A DNA stretch of 64,000 nt, taken from Zeus faber. Taxonomy: Eukaryota; Chordata; Actinopteri; Zeiformes; Zeidae. The notes under the pieces are model-generated. The model did not search any database. It saw nothing but the letters and a program-made list of their open reading frames with translations, and was not told the origin of the DNA. A program made the position numbers and the translations under genes. Where the stretch lies: contig OY482848.1 of NCBI GenBank assembly GCA_960531495.1, positions 25,477,256 to 25,541,255 of the forward strand. The letters are read 5' to 3'. Position 1 is the stretch's first letter. Each line of letters opens with the position of its first letter. Below, piece by piece: positions 25,457 through 36,227 of the stretch.

Positions 25457-25906
25457 GGTGTCGGTGTCGAAGTCTGTCAAAGGAATATAACTTACGCTTA
25501 ATTTAGTTAATGGAAATGTTATCTCTATATGTATTGTGCTCTAACCGCTGTCTTATTAAAGCCTTTCTGTGCATCCTGCCTTTACTTTTACCTCCTAAAT
25601 AGCTCATCAAGACATATCAACAGGAGGACTTTTACACACAGTCTGTTAAACTTGTCTGGACTATTTTTCCTTTGACCTTTCCTGTTTCCAGGTGCGATAT
25701 ATGAAGATCATCGAAAAGAGTGGTTACCAGGCTCTACCGTGGGTCCGCTACATCACACAGAGTGGGGGTATGCTCCATTTAAACTCTACATCATTATATG
25801 AAACATTTTTTCACTTATAAAAAAAGGAGTAAAGGATTGTATAAGCACTAAAAACTTGACTCTTCTCTCATTTTCTCTAGATTACCAGCTGAGGACAAAC
25901 ACTTAA
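19424..25906 (+). CDS. ap1m2: AP-1 complex subunit mu-2, 12-exon gene
   Basis: Medium subunit of the AP-1B clathrin adaptor, which sorts cargo with YXXphi signals at the trans-Golgi and recycling endosomes, in mammals for basolateral delivery in epithelia. Exons: 19424-19465, 21126-21282, 21535-21602, 21709-21839, 21926-22073, 22528-22654, 22771-22913, 24738-24809, 24959-25117, 25206-25331, 25692-25767, 25881-25906; 1275 nt, 424 aa (human AP1M2 423). The N-terminal longin-like domain starts MSASAVFVLDLKGK. The mu-homology domain follows from about residue 165 with RSEGIKYKKNEVF and QALPWVRYITQSGDYQLRT near the end. SHSRVEIMVKAKGQFKKQS and the SGDYQLRT end match AP1M2 better than AP1M1. The exon ending 25331 has an unusual donor, CAG|GTCTAC, followed by a long GT repeat. 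Confidence 0.95.
20096..20225. repeat. 12-bp minisatellite in ap1m2 intron 1
   Basis: About ten to eleven tandem copies of a 12-bp unit (GATCCTATCTGT, with a C/T variant giving GATCCTATCCGT and one GACCC form). The unit length is a multiple of three, so open frames appear on both strands, but the tract lies in the first intron. Confidence 0.9.
20590..20634. repeat. Compound (CA)n-(TA)n microsatellite
   Basis: An interrupted CA run followed by a short AT run, abutting the inverted-repeat element that begins at about 20635. Confidence 0.9.
20635..20857. mobile_element. Candidate MITE in ap1m2 intron 1
   Basis: The ends are AGGGCTGGGCAATAT and ATATCGCCCAGCCTT, imperfect inverted repeats of about 15 bp around roughly 220 bp of AT-rich noncoding DNA. 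This is typical of a short non-autonomous DNA transposon. A target-site duplication was not resolved because the left end abuts a (TA)n tract. Confidence 0.6.
22225..22345. repeat. Possible LINE/SINE 3'-tail remnant in ap1m2 intron 5
   Basis: The segment containing GACAAGCAATTTGTCTTGG and GTGCAAACAGACAAGTAACA resembles conserved tails of fish non-LTR elements and their SINE partners. It is short and has no promoter boxes. The assignment rests on general resemblance only. Confidence 0.3.
25384..25455. repeat. (GT)n microsatellite downstream of an ap1m2 donor site
   Basis: About 72 bp of GT, starting roughly 50 bp after the weak GTCTAC donor of the exon ending at 25331. In RNA this becomes a UG repeat, a known ligand of TDP-43 and CELF proteins. 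Confidence 0.95.
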
Positions 25907-26640
25907 CATGCAAAGCTTGTTCCTCTCACCAGGGCTTCCAGGTGCCCACAGAGCGGCCGCTTCAATTGCACTACTACAGAATGTCGTGGAATTTCATTTT
26001 TAATGCGAGCGATTCTAATATCAACACTTAATTAAATCACATGAAGATTGATTTTTTTTTTTTTTTTTAACGGTTTGAATGTTTGACATGCAAATTATCA
26101 AAATGTGTATTAAATTGTGTCCTTTAAAAACAGTTTTTGGTGGCCAATCTGCCTTTGTTTGACAAGCATTTTACAGCTAACTTGTTTCTTGGTTTATATG
26201 TTTAAAAATTGAGGTGATAGAGAGATCGATCGATCGATCCTTTATTGCAGTGAAATTGATATTGAAAATGAATCGAATTTGCAGTGTCACAGAAGCACAC
26301 GTCAAAACAAGCGGGTAAGTCATAAAAATGGCCCTATGCAAACGTTTAAAAGTTTAAAAACCCAAAAAGAAATCATCAGCCAGCAAAGCTCTTGATCAGC
26401 AATTCAAAATTGTATTACGTATGTTATTTGTTACACATTATTTATTCACTTACTCGCTTTTTTTTTTTTGGAACAGTGGTGCCCTTTCGTTAAAGAGAGG
26501 GGGGGGGGGGGATACATTCTGCAATGCGACGATCGCAGAAAAAGAAAAAGGAAACAGGAGGCCGCCCTTCCCTTCCCACACCTGCTTCTGGGGACTTGCT
26601 GTCAGGGGTCAAAAATAGAATTAACTCCCCTTTGAAGACG
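25907..26640. other. ap1m2 3' untranslated region and spacer
   Basis: No gene is visible. An ATTAAA hexamer near 26109 is a possible polyadenylation signal for ap1m2. A GATCGATC-type stretch with TTTATTG at 26222-26250 resembles a non-LTR element tail. Homopolymer T and G runs lie at about 26459-26515. Confidence 0.5.
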
Positions 26641-27060
26641 CCAACGTATGCGAATCGCCCGCTTCGTGCGCTCGGCGCCGCCATTGGTCCGCCGTTACTG
26701 TTGCCACAGAGACGGCGGCGTAGGCGTATTGGCTCCGCCCATTTCACCCTCTACGTCGGGGCAGCGCTGGCGAGAGCCGCTGTGATTGGCCGACGCGCTG
26801 CACTCGGCCGTGTTTGTAAATGAGTCTCTGGGGGGGGGCGGCGGGGGGCGAAGGCGGCAGCGCGCATGTCCACTCCCCTGAAGTTGACAAACACTCTGTG
26901 CGGTCGGTTTGGTTTAAAAAGTACCGGCCCCGCGCGGACGAGAGGACCACGCAGGACGCGCCACTGTCCGGATCTTTCCCGAAGCGACCGAGGTACGGGA
27001 CCGAGCGGCGATGCGATGTCGCTTGTTTGTAGTTGCCCTTTTTCGCGCTAGCGTTCGTTA
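26640..27060 (+). promoter_or_regulatory. CpG-rich promoter of cdkn2d with three inverted CCAAT boxes
   Basis: This stretch is strikingly GC- and CpG-rich compared with its flanks. It contains ATTGG (inverted CCAAT, NF-Y type) at 26693-26697, 26728-26732 and 26785-26789, and GC-box-like CTCCGCCC next to the second. No TATA box was recognised. Multiple NF-Y boxes without TATA are common in cell-cycle gene promoters. The transcription start is not defined by sequence alone. Confidence 0.6.
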
Positions 27061-27233
27061 GCCCCGGCGGCTAATGCCTCGGTATAACCGACGCGTCCAG
27101 GCAGGAGTTGGGGTTAAGGGGGACCGACTCCCCTTTCGTTGTAACAGGAGAACGGGGTGAAAAAATAGAAGCGAATCGTCTCGGTCGCGGTCGTACACTA
27201 ACTGTGTTGTTTGAAAATAACCAGATCACCAGC

Positions 27234-27488
27234 ATGGTGCTGAGCCAGATGGACGCGGGCAGAGCCCTGACCTCGGCGGCGGCCAGAGGAGATTCGAGCG
27301 AGGTCCGGAGGATCCTGGAGGAATGCAGGGTGCATCCCGACAAAGTCAATGAATTCGGCAAGACGGCTCTACAGGTATCCATCCGATCCTTTTTTCATAT
27401 ATATATATATATAATTCGATATATATATAATTCGATTAAAGAAAAGCCCATTTGACGAGATGCAATATTGTAATAGTAGCCACACACC

Positions 27489-27543
<55 letters not shown>

Positions 27544-28257
27544 ATACAATTTACGTTTGTGTACTGCCCCATTTTTAAAAATCTTTTGAATATTGTTTTG
27601 TTTATTGCTATCTATCTAGTCTAGCTGTATTCCTGCCACATACATGTACATTGATTCATCCACGGTAAATATTGAATATTTCAAGATGGATTTATTTATC
27701 ATTACCATCATGCACACGTTGTAAATACTATTTATTTTTTCTTTATTACAGATCTTATACCATGTCTATGTAGAAATCTTTCTGAAATTTTACTTATTTT
27801 TTTATTTTACATTTTACTGTATGTTCTGTCTGAATCGAGTCACTGACAACCTGAGTCTACTTGGATAGCATAGTTACAGTGAAATTGATTAAACTTTATA
27901 TATTTGATCCTTCATGAGAGAGCTTGAGAGTCTTGAATTGAATGGATGTCAACATAAATGTTGACTCTCCTATTTATTGTTCCCAAGGTGATGATGATGG
28001 GGAACCCCACGGTTGCCACTTTGTTGTTGGAGCACGGAGCCGACCCAAACATCCAGGACAGCCAGGGCATAACGCCCTTACATGACGCCGCCCGCACAGG
28101 CTTCCTCGAAACCCTGCAGGTACTGGTGGAGTACGGAGCCTCGGTCAACATCCCTGACCAGAACGGCTCTCTGCCCATCCACGTGGCCATCCGGGAGGGC
28201 CACCACGAGGTGGTGGAGTTCTTGGCACCGCGGTCCAACTTGAAATGCGGGTGGTAG
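27234..28257 (+). CDS. cdkn2d: Cyclin-dependent kinase 4/6 inhibitor D (p19-INK4d-like), short C-terminus
   Basis: INK4 proteins bind CDK4/6 and block cyclin D activation, holding cells in G1. Exons: 27234-27374 (47 codons, donor CAG|GTATCC) and 27988-28257. The single intron follows ALQ, as in mammalian CDKN2D. The product has ankyrin repeats: [47 protein letters not shown], then [20 protein letters not shown]. It is nearer CDKN2D than CDKN2C ([20 protein letters not shown] against human [20 protein letters not shown]). The predicted length is 136 aa against 166 in human. After [13 protein letters not shown] the frame ends CGW-stop, so the last ankyrin repeat is missing and was not found in other frames just downstream. 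Met6 is an alternative start. A third exon beyond a weak GTGGTA donor cannot be excluded. Confidence 0.85.
27490..27541. repeat. (GT)n microsatellite in the cdkn2d intron
   Basis: Uninterrupted GT run of about 52 bp between the two cdkn2d exons. Confidence 0.95.
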
Positions 28258-28880
28258 TAGAGGAACCCCCCTCTCTTTAAAGCCTGGTGACTTGAATTAA
28301 CTGCTGTGTAAAGGATTGGCGTTTGATTTACTTTTTCAATCGTTCAGTAGCTCAAGGTTGATGTTTAATACTGAACGCGTTGTTGATGGCCGAGTTTCGG
28401 TGAGTGGGTGGGTGGGCCCGCGGACACCTCTTTTGCACAGTGCAATTTAAGCACGTTTATATGTAGCTCTTTTTCCCTATGAACCGGGAGTGCACATTTG
28501 TCGACAAATTATTTCATTAGTGTTTTTTGGAAATGTTTGAATTTATAATATTTTATATGCGAGTAAGAACTGTTTAATTGTGTGTTGCTGTTGTTGTTTC
28601 TGTTGTTTTTTAATGTTCATGAAACTTGACATGGTGCACCCTCATTACTTTACATAGTTGTGTTTTTCTTGATGTACCTAGATATACTTAGATTTGGATT
28701 TTACTCTATTTATTTATTGAAATTCCTATGATTTTGTAAAAATATACATTTATTGGGAATTGTTAACTTGTGAAATGTTATTTATGAAAAAAATACCTTT
28801 TAAAACAATGAAATTATTCACCTTTTATATCGGAGGACAGAAGTACAAAATAAAATGTTTACTTCATGTAGAATCCGTCT
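28258..28880 (+). other. cdkn2d: 3' untranslated region of cdkn2d
   Basis: AT-rich noncoding sequence after the cdkn2d stop. It ends near an AATAAA at 28849-28854 with a TCTGTGATT-type downstream element. No ankyrin-repeat coding sequence was found here in any frame. Confidence 0.55.
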
Positions 28881-29980
28881 GTGATTTAGAGAAGGTTTTT
28901 TTTTTTTTTTTTTTTATTGTCAGGTTTTCTATTCTTAAGGAGGAAAAAAATTGGTAACTCTTGTAACGTTGGTTTGACAGGCTAGCCTCACATTTAGATA
29001 GAACCACTGAATAATAACAATAAAAAAATGCTTTTATATCAACTGATAGTACTTGAACAACAAATATGGGAAGGATTGGACACATGCAAATGCCTTGTTG
29101 CATTGATATGTGTCCACAAGGGGTCACCACACTACAGACGATGTGTGTATTCAGTGCATTCTAAATTGAAACTGATCAATTAAATAAATGAATTTAAAAA
29201 AAACAACCTTTTGTGCTCCCTTGGGTCCACAAAGCCTCACCTGTACAGTCTGGGGTAGTGTTGGTTAATGTGTCTGATTAACAGCGGCCCCTAATAAATA
29301 TCAACTGTGAACTACAATGTACTATACGACTAACTATACTGTAAACTACAGGTACACACAATCCCAAAACACCAGGGATTGGAGCCACGTCAAGGTGATC
29401 CAACAAGCGCCTTCATAATGACTCCCCAGAGGAATGCCGTGTGTTTGGTAAGGTCTGGATTGGATATCTGGATTGACGTGGGATGAAAGAACCGTGTCTC
29501 ATTAGGCTTTTGGTTGTGAACGGCGGTACACTTTGCACGTGTTGTTGTTGCTCGGGATTCCACTGCTGCATAACGGCCGTTTTGTTCTGCTTCACTTAGC
29601 GAGACCCGGGGACAAAGCTAACCATACCAGGCCCAAAATAATTCGTTGCCCACTGTATTCCTTCACTGACTGTGTCTCTGAAGCACAGACATCTGAAAGT
29701 ATAGTATTTGGGCTGCTGATATGAACCAAAATTGTGCTCAAGATTTGATCCCATATTTGGCTACAGAATAATTACATTGAATAAATAATATCATTGAAAG
29801 AAACTTCACAGGATGTATTTACTCTCCTATTTCTTTTGGGAATGCCTAGCTTACTATTTCACTTATTCCTCCCTGAAGCTGCAAAGTACCACTTTCTGAA
29901 CCAATCAATACACAGGAAGTCACACATGAGGGGCGGTTGGGGCTGGGCTCCTCCTGAAGTCTGCTACCATCTCTACAGTT
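28881..29980. other. Intergenic, no gene seen
   Basis: AT-rich DNA with a T homopolymer near 28898-28915 and a second AATAAA at about 29184. No coding homology was recognised on either strand. Confidence 0.5.
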
Positions 29981-29984
29981 TTCA

Positions 29985-30440
29985 GAGGGTTCAGCTCCAA
30001 GTTGTTCTGACTGCACCAGGAGGCCAGGTGGTCAGCTTATTTCTGTAGGCAGTTCCATCCCCATAGGAGATCAATCCGATGAGGCTTGTGTCAACCGCAA
30101 ACTTCAGGAGTTTGACAGATGGGTGTCTAGAGGTGGAGCTGTTGGTGTAGCGGCGGAAGAGTAGAGAAGAGAGCACACAGCTTTGTGGCGCTCCAGTGCT
30201 GATGGTCTGGGGCTCAGAGACAAGATGTTCCAGCCGCACATGCTGTTTCCTGTCTGTCAGGAAGTCAGTGGGTCCTAGCGTGGGCGCCGGGTAAGTAAGA
30301 GGATGAAGTGGAGTCCAATGTTGACTACAGACCGGTTGGCTCTGTAGGTGAACTGCAGTGGTTCAAGGAGGGGGTTGGGGATGCCCTTGAGGTGGGTCAG
30401 CATGAGGCGCTCAAAGGTCTTCATAACCACAGAGATCAGG
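29985..30440 (-). mobile_element. Non-LTR retrotransposon reverse-transcriptase fragment (L2/CR1/Rex-like)
   Basis: Read on the minus strand, the segment gives a series of reverse-transcriptase blocks in order: FERLMLTHLKGI, PLLEPLQFTYRANRSV, GLHFILLL, then after a frame break STGAPQSCVLSSLLF and SVKLLKFAVDTSLIGLIS. The catalytic FADD box reads FAVD, one otherwise fixed Gly is Ser, and the reading frame is broken with a deletion between blocks. It is therefore a dead fragment. The blocks fit LINEs of the L2/CR1/Rex type common in fish; the exact clade cannot be settled by eye. Confidence 0.8.
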
Positions 30441-30538
30441 TCGACTGGTAATTAGAACTGGCATTAAAACATTGTTTATTTATATCACAAATATTTTCTT
30501 TCTGCAAAAATATATTCTATTAAATAATTATCAAATTC

Positions 30539-30740
30539 TCTCAAGGCTTCTTTAAAGGGACCATAAACACTTATACTGTATGCCACGTTTGTCATTTTAC
30601 TGAAGCTTAGTTACTGAAGCTTAATTAGTTTTTCCAACAAATTACAATATTTTGTAATAATGCTCCACCCAGTGAAGATTCTCCAAATGATCTACTTCTC
30701 TAAAGGCTTCTTTAAAGGGACCATAAACATTTGGCAAATT
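30539..30740. repeat. Short direct repeat
   Basis: AAGGCTTCTTTAAAGGGACC, followed by ATAAACA, occurs at about 30544 and again at about 30704, 160 bp apart in the same orientation. Both copies lie just beyond the 3' end of the ZC3H11A-like pseudogene. Confidence 0.85.
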
Positions 30741-30845
30741 AAATACATTTCTTTTTGCCATTCAATGAAATTTACAACGGATTAGTGTAATGCACCAGGA
30801 GCGCACTACGGACAAGGGGAGCGGAATCAGTGGCCATCAAACAGA

Positions 30846-32500
30846 TCAGCTGTCAATGATCTCCGACAGCTCCTGCAGCAAGTTGTTTTTTCTCCCGTGC
30901 CGGGGTCCACATCTACCTCCAGTGTGTCATCCATAAACTCGTTCCATCAGCTCATCATAGTGAACCACGGCTGAGGTTGTGGTGCTGGAGGATGTCGATG
31001 CACGCAGTGCGGCCAAGGCGCGCCCCAGTGACTTGGGCGAATAGGAGTATTCACCATGGAGCTTTGGAGGACAGGGAGGCCTCTCTGGATGCTGTAGTGG
31101 TGGTAGACGGTGTTTGGAGGAGACTGGTAGAGTTGCAGGGCTCCCTGCAACCCTATGTCTCTCTGTTTGCGGGGTGGCTCCTGCAGTAGCTCATTTGACA
31201 CTGTGGAGGCGCTCTCCAAAGGTTTCTCCCTGCGGATCTCTGCAAGGGTCTTCACCCGCACCTCAACCTGCGGAAAGCCCTTGGCCAGGTGCGACAGTGG
31301 CCTTGCCTGTGGCTTTCTCACATGTCTTGTTGGTCTTCTTGTGACTGGGCTGCTTCTCATGCTCCTTTTCCACACGCTTCCCTTTCTTGGCGTAGAAGAT
31401 CTCAGAGAAAGCCTTCACCTGGACAATGGAGCAGACTGTAAGGGAACTATTTGTGCTCCTGGGGGCTTTGGATGAGGCGATTGGATGAGCCAGGGTGGAA
31501 AGACTATCTTCATTCTTCTTTTTAAGTCTCCGGGGTCTTGATGTGAATCTGCTTTGGAGGCTTCTTCGACTCTGCATTTGTCTCTGCTACTGGCAAAGCT
31601 CTTTGAGAGGGACTCACAGGCCCGAGTCTTTCTCGAACAGCCTTCAGACCTTCCTCATCCTCAGCTCTACCCTGACGCTCGGCCAGACTGTCCTTGAGCA
31701 GTGGCAGCCCTGCGGTCACTCTCTTTCTGGGCCGTTTGATGACACTGCTTTTGGGTCTCTTGACACCTTCGGGGAGAGATGGGCCATGTTTGGGCTGGAG
31801 GCAAGCTGGGTGGAGCCAAGCTTGGATGTTCTCCTTCTCTTTGTTGTTCTTCAGCAGGTAGGTCCAGTGAGGTCTGCACTCAGCGCATGATGGCTCATCT
31901 TAAGGGCTTTCCTCTGTCGGATCTCCTCCGGGGTGCACATGCAAGAGCACTGAGTTTTTGGGTTGGGGCATCCTGCCTCCTTCCTGGGAGAGGTCAGCCT
32001 GGTTCCATCTGATTCCTGGTTCCATCTTCATCCACTTTAGCCTCCTCTCTCTCTCTCTTCTTACGAATGGTTATCATTGTCCTCATCATTGTCGACTGAG
32101 TTGATCGCCACTTGTGGGTGTGTGACGCTTGGTACACTCTCCTGAGTTTCTGCCTGGACCCATCTGAGTTGGGGTTGGCTGCTGTGGGGAGAAGAGCGGG
32201 TGGAGAGACTGCTTTCTCCTGTGGGGGATTCTGTCTTGGTAAGACCTTTATTGGGTGTGAGGTAGACTCTCTGAGTGAAGCATGGTTTTAATGTTGGGTT
32301 GTTTGACAGCCTCTGGGCTGTTTTCCCAGTAACAAGTAACGCCCTTCTTTCCAGAGACTGCAGACATCGCGGCCTCACAGTGTCTAAATGAGCAACTATC
32401 TCCCTTGGTCGGAGAGGTTGGTTCTGCTCGCCCATTTCGCCTTCGCCAACAGGAAACTCTGTGAGGTAGTTGAGAAGATCTCTCCTTTACTGGGCTCACT
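30846..32500 (-). pseudogene. Decayed intron-less copy of ZC3H11A (zinc finger CCCH 11A)
   Basis: ZC3H11A is a nuclear CCCH zinc-finger protein involved in mRNA export. Minus-strand fragments appear in the order of the parent but in different frames. They are TKGDSCSFRHCEAAMS (about 32409-32362, first CCCH finger), CYWEN, PSVTHPQVAINSVDNDEDND (near 32130-32070), LKAVRERLG with HIKT, VQVKAFSEIFYAKKGKR (near 31424), VEVRVKTLAEIRREK (near 31260-31223), NELLQEPPRK and finally ELSEIIDS-stop at 30846. Most of the second CCCH finger is deleted and there are several frameshifts. No introns separate pieces that come from many parental exons, so this looks like a processed retrocopy. A poly-A tail or target-site duplication was not found. 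It cannot encode a full protein. Confidence 0.85.
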
Positions 32501-33463
32501 TCTTGGCGGGGTTGGGTGTCATCCTCATGTTATGGTGTCCTGAACAATGTGCCATCATAAATGACGTTCTGCAAGCAAGTTCCTCTGAAGTGGAGCTGAG
32601 GGGGAATTTAATTATATACTGTCCTAAAAAGACATATGTTGCCATGACAACCGCTTTGTGATGTCATAAAGAGTATGCCAGGAGCTGCCGTTGGTCACAC
32701 ACGCACGCATGCGCACAAACGCGCACACGCAGGACAGAGCGTTATGCAACATTACAATTCCTGTTTTGTTTTTTTTAAATACACAGGTTTGGTAGGATAT
32801 TATTACTCGGGCAAGACAAGGAGGGAAAATATACAACAGTGAGTTTAGAGATTTTTTTAACGGCGAGTGAGTTTAGTGGCGATTTTTTTCCATGAAGAAT
32901 GTAATAATTAATGTGTATTGTAATAATACATTTAAAAATTGCACACTATATGCATTATATGTTAATAATATGCCATTGTTTGTAACAAATAATCTCTTGA
33001 ACTTCTTTTTCGTCATCTGGCTGAACTGTGCAACGTCAAAAAGCGCTTTTTTAGTAAACATTTGCAGGGGCGGGGTCACAGGGACGCTGGCCTTGTTGGA
33101 AATCCGATTGGCTCACTTCGCGCCCCTCCCTTGTCACTCACCGAGCCCAAGCTTTTGATTGGCCAACGATTTAAAACGCCGTTGACGTCAAACTAAGTGC
33201 GTTTGAATCATATCTCAACGTCTCCCTCTGGTGAGATAATGGCTGTTGAACACGATACCGTACATGGAAAAGGGTGTCCCCCGGTAGACACAGTGCCCTA
33301 AATGCAATGAACCTATGTTGACGAAGCCGCAGGGAGAAATGTGTATAAGAAAATATATAATGAGTTTTACTTGTTTGACGTAAACGTTATATTATACCAA
33401 TTATAATATACACGAATTACACACGTTCAAAATAACTTCATTTATTATTATTATTATTATTAT

Positions 33464-33495
<32 letters not shown>

Positions 33496-36085
33496 TTATT
33501 ATTTCGACACTATTTCTTAAATACGAGGTTGATACTTTAACTTACTCATGACCCCCACCACTATAACATAATTCAGCCAGTAATGACACAAAAGAAAACC
33601 AGTAAAACCTTGAGGAAAAACCCGACCCTACTTTTCAAGAGCGTGCGTTACGTTCTGCTTCAAAACACTGGAGCGCGTTTCCTGCGTCACATCACATGAC
33701 ATTATGAACCACTAGAGGGCGCTTCATGCAGTACATAATATTATGAACCACTAGAGGGCGCTTCAGGCAGTATATTCGGTTCTGTTAATGTATTTTTAAT
33801 TGTACTTTTAGTTTTCTCAGATAATAATTGTCCGACGCCTGTTCACTATCCATAGCTAAATAATTGGTTTTGTTAATTGTTTAGGGTCCACCCTAACATT
33901 TAAAAAAGCTTTAACACAATTGCAAAAGAGATCAGTAAACTTCACACAGACTACATGCAAACCCCCCTGGGTAAACACAGTCACGCTCCACCTCAAATCT
34001 GGGGTAAGAGAGCGGATGTTGTTGTTTTATTGTTGTTGTTGTTGTTGTTGTTTTTTTCTTTTTTTTTCCCCACAGACAGTATCACAAAATGTGCTTACAG
34101 AAAACAAACGAGGCCCCGCAGAAATCGCCAACCGTCGACCAGACCAGGCGGTGCTGACATTACTGCCTGAAGGACAAACAAGGGAAGTCATGAGAAGAAG
34201 AATAACATTCCATGAGATAGAAAATGTAACGTTGACCTGGGGTTTTGCGATACGCCAGCGGTGATGATGTCAACAATTTGTAGTGATCACATCGAGGGCG
34301 GGTGATTTTTTTTCTTCTCCCTCCTATAATTAATACAATTATTTAAAGGCTATGCCCTTTTACTTCAGGAGCTACCCACAGAGTGGACCAGTTTCACCCA
34401 TACATAGAGTGCATAGCATGCAGCCTCAACTTTTATAAATGAACCCTCATCTCCAATCATTACGGCTTGACTAAAGACTAAAGGTCACTGCAGGTGTCAT
34501 AAAACTTGATTCGTCGTAAAACGATTCACATTTTATATTGTCATTCCTTGAATTATGGGATTTTTATTTTTTCATTTTTTGCGATGACACCAGCCAGCAC
34601 CCTGCGTGTGCTATCAGTTAAGGCTGTGGTTTTAATCACGCTGGCTCAAATGCATCTGACCTTGTAATGTTTGTAGGACACATCCTCACTGCGAGGAATG
34701 GAAATGATTACCAGGGTGGAATGAAGGGGCGCGTACAAATCTCACTCCCGTGGAGTTTGGAAATTTCCACTGGGGCCTCACCCCTATCTCCTCCTCCTCT
34801 CTCTCGCTCTCTGTCTCTCCTGCTCTCTCTCCCTTCTTCCCTTGAGCGCATTATTCTTCGTCAGTCCAGCATAATTCGAGATTGGGATTAAAACTGCAGC
34901 GGTGGATGTGTGTAGCAGGGTGGGGGCTGGGCCCGGGGCGGCTGTTACTGAGGTATGTCCCCGTACGTGCGATCACCCGCCACGGCCATACAGGCCAGGA
35001 CACGACCGTGAGCCGAGAAGGAAAGAGGGAGGAGACACCCAGGGATGGTAGAGTGAGAGGAAAGCGAGAGTGAGCCCAGTGTGAAAAATGTAAATAAAAG
35101 AGAATAACAATTAACACAGAAGTCGAAGTATATCTACCAACAAGCGCTCATGCTGGAGTTAAGTGCTATGACTAATTACACTGACACCCAATTTGTCCCC
35201 ATAAGTTATCATTCAAGTTGCTTTCAATGTCCAGTGTAATAATCAATATCTGGTACCACCGTGTGTTGTACACAAGGCGCTCAGGTAATTTGCGTCAGTA
35301 CAGTGTGGGGAGACATCCTTCAACTCCCGCAGATAAGAGCTTCGGTTTTACAGGCCCCCGTGCTCTCAAATGACCTCAGGATTCATTTTTTTTTTTTAAT
35401 TATTATTATTATTGTAGATATTTGTATCGGTCACAATGACGACAATCAGATTGACGGACAGCATTCATTTTACAGAAAATGGTGAACAGTGCTGACAGGG
35501 TAGTAGCAAAAACAAAAGGATTGAGGGAACGGTGTGTTGTGTCGAAAAGTAAAAAAAAAAAAAAATGCGTGACTCACCGGTCATCACTGGTCATCACCGG
35601 TCAGCATCACACTCACCCAAAAGGCATTTAGACAAAGAAGAGCTTTTCCCCTTTGGCTTTTGCTCTTTTGTTGCCCACTATTCCTGTGTTTACACTGAGT
35701 AGCATTTTCATTTTAGTAAATCTTTCCACTGATGCTTATGATGGTGCATACATTTGAGTTTCCCTTATTATCATCAAGTTCAATAATGTTAAGTTCTCAG
35801 CAGCACAGGGTGTGGTTTATATTTCACTTTTTGTACCGTGGCTGTCCAAATCCAAATTCTGAATGCGACAACCAACTGAAAGAATGCCTGGGCCTATCAA
35901 GTTTCAGGGACCTTTTCCACACATTCATGTCCTTGTGAAGGCCAAAAACCTTGCTTCTTTAAATAGAAGCCAGTTCACCAATCTTTCATTCTTTTTTTGA
36001 AACTTCATAAGCCATTGGGCAGCCCCCTCTCCCCCATACCAAACCGTATAAATATCCAGTGAGTGAGTATTCAAACGTTATCAAT
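32501..36085. other. Intergenic region between the ZC3H11A-like pseudogene and lrrc8e
   Basis: No protein-coding homology was recognised. The region includes an alternating purine-pyrimidine stretch at 32697-32730, (ATT)n/(AGT)n runs at 33441-33500, a duplicated CTCF-like motif at 33700-33770, a (TTG)n run at 34017-34050, and homopolymer tracts. Confidence 0.5.
33701..33771 (+). promoter_or_regulatory. Tandem pair of CTCF-like motifs
   Basis: The block ATTATGAACCACTAGAGGGC, followed by GCTTCA, is duplicated in tandem with a 39-bp period. Each copy contains CCACTAGAGGGC (33709-33720 and 33748-33759), which fits the CTCF core CCASYAGRKGGC without mismatch, followed by GC. Both face the same way. 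They lie between the + strand genes on the left and the - strand genes on the right. Binding is inferred. Confidence 0.5.
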
Positions 36086-36106
36086 ACATGTACTGTATAA
36101 AAAACA

Positions 36107-36112
36107 TTTATT
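36107..36112 (-). terminator. Polyadenylation signal of lrrc8e
   Basis: AATAAA on the minus strand, about 115 bases beyond the lrrc8e stop codon at 36228. It implies a short 3' untranslated region. Confidence 0.55.
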
Positions 36113-36227
36113 TAAAAAACAAGACAAAAAAAAACAAAGCAACCGCTTTGGAATGTCTGGGCTTGGATAAAGCATTCCAACTTCAACAAGCCAATGACAA
36201 CTGTATTTTTAAAAAAAATGTTCTAAA

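Noticed and set aside
32697..32730. Alternating purine-pyrimidine stretch with Z-DNA potential
   Set aside because: Short and imperfect, with no associated gene or repeat context; nothing supports a function.
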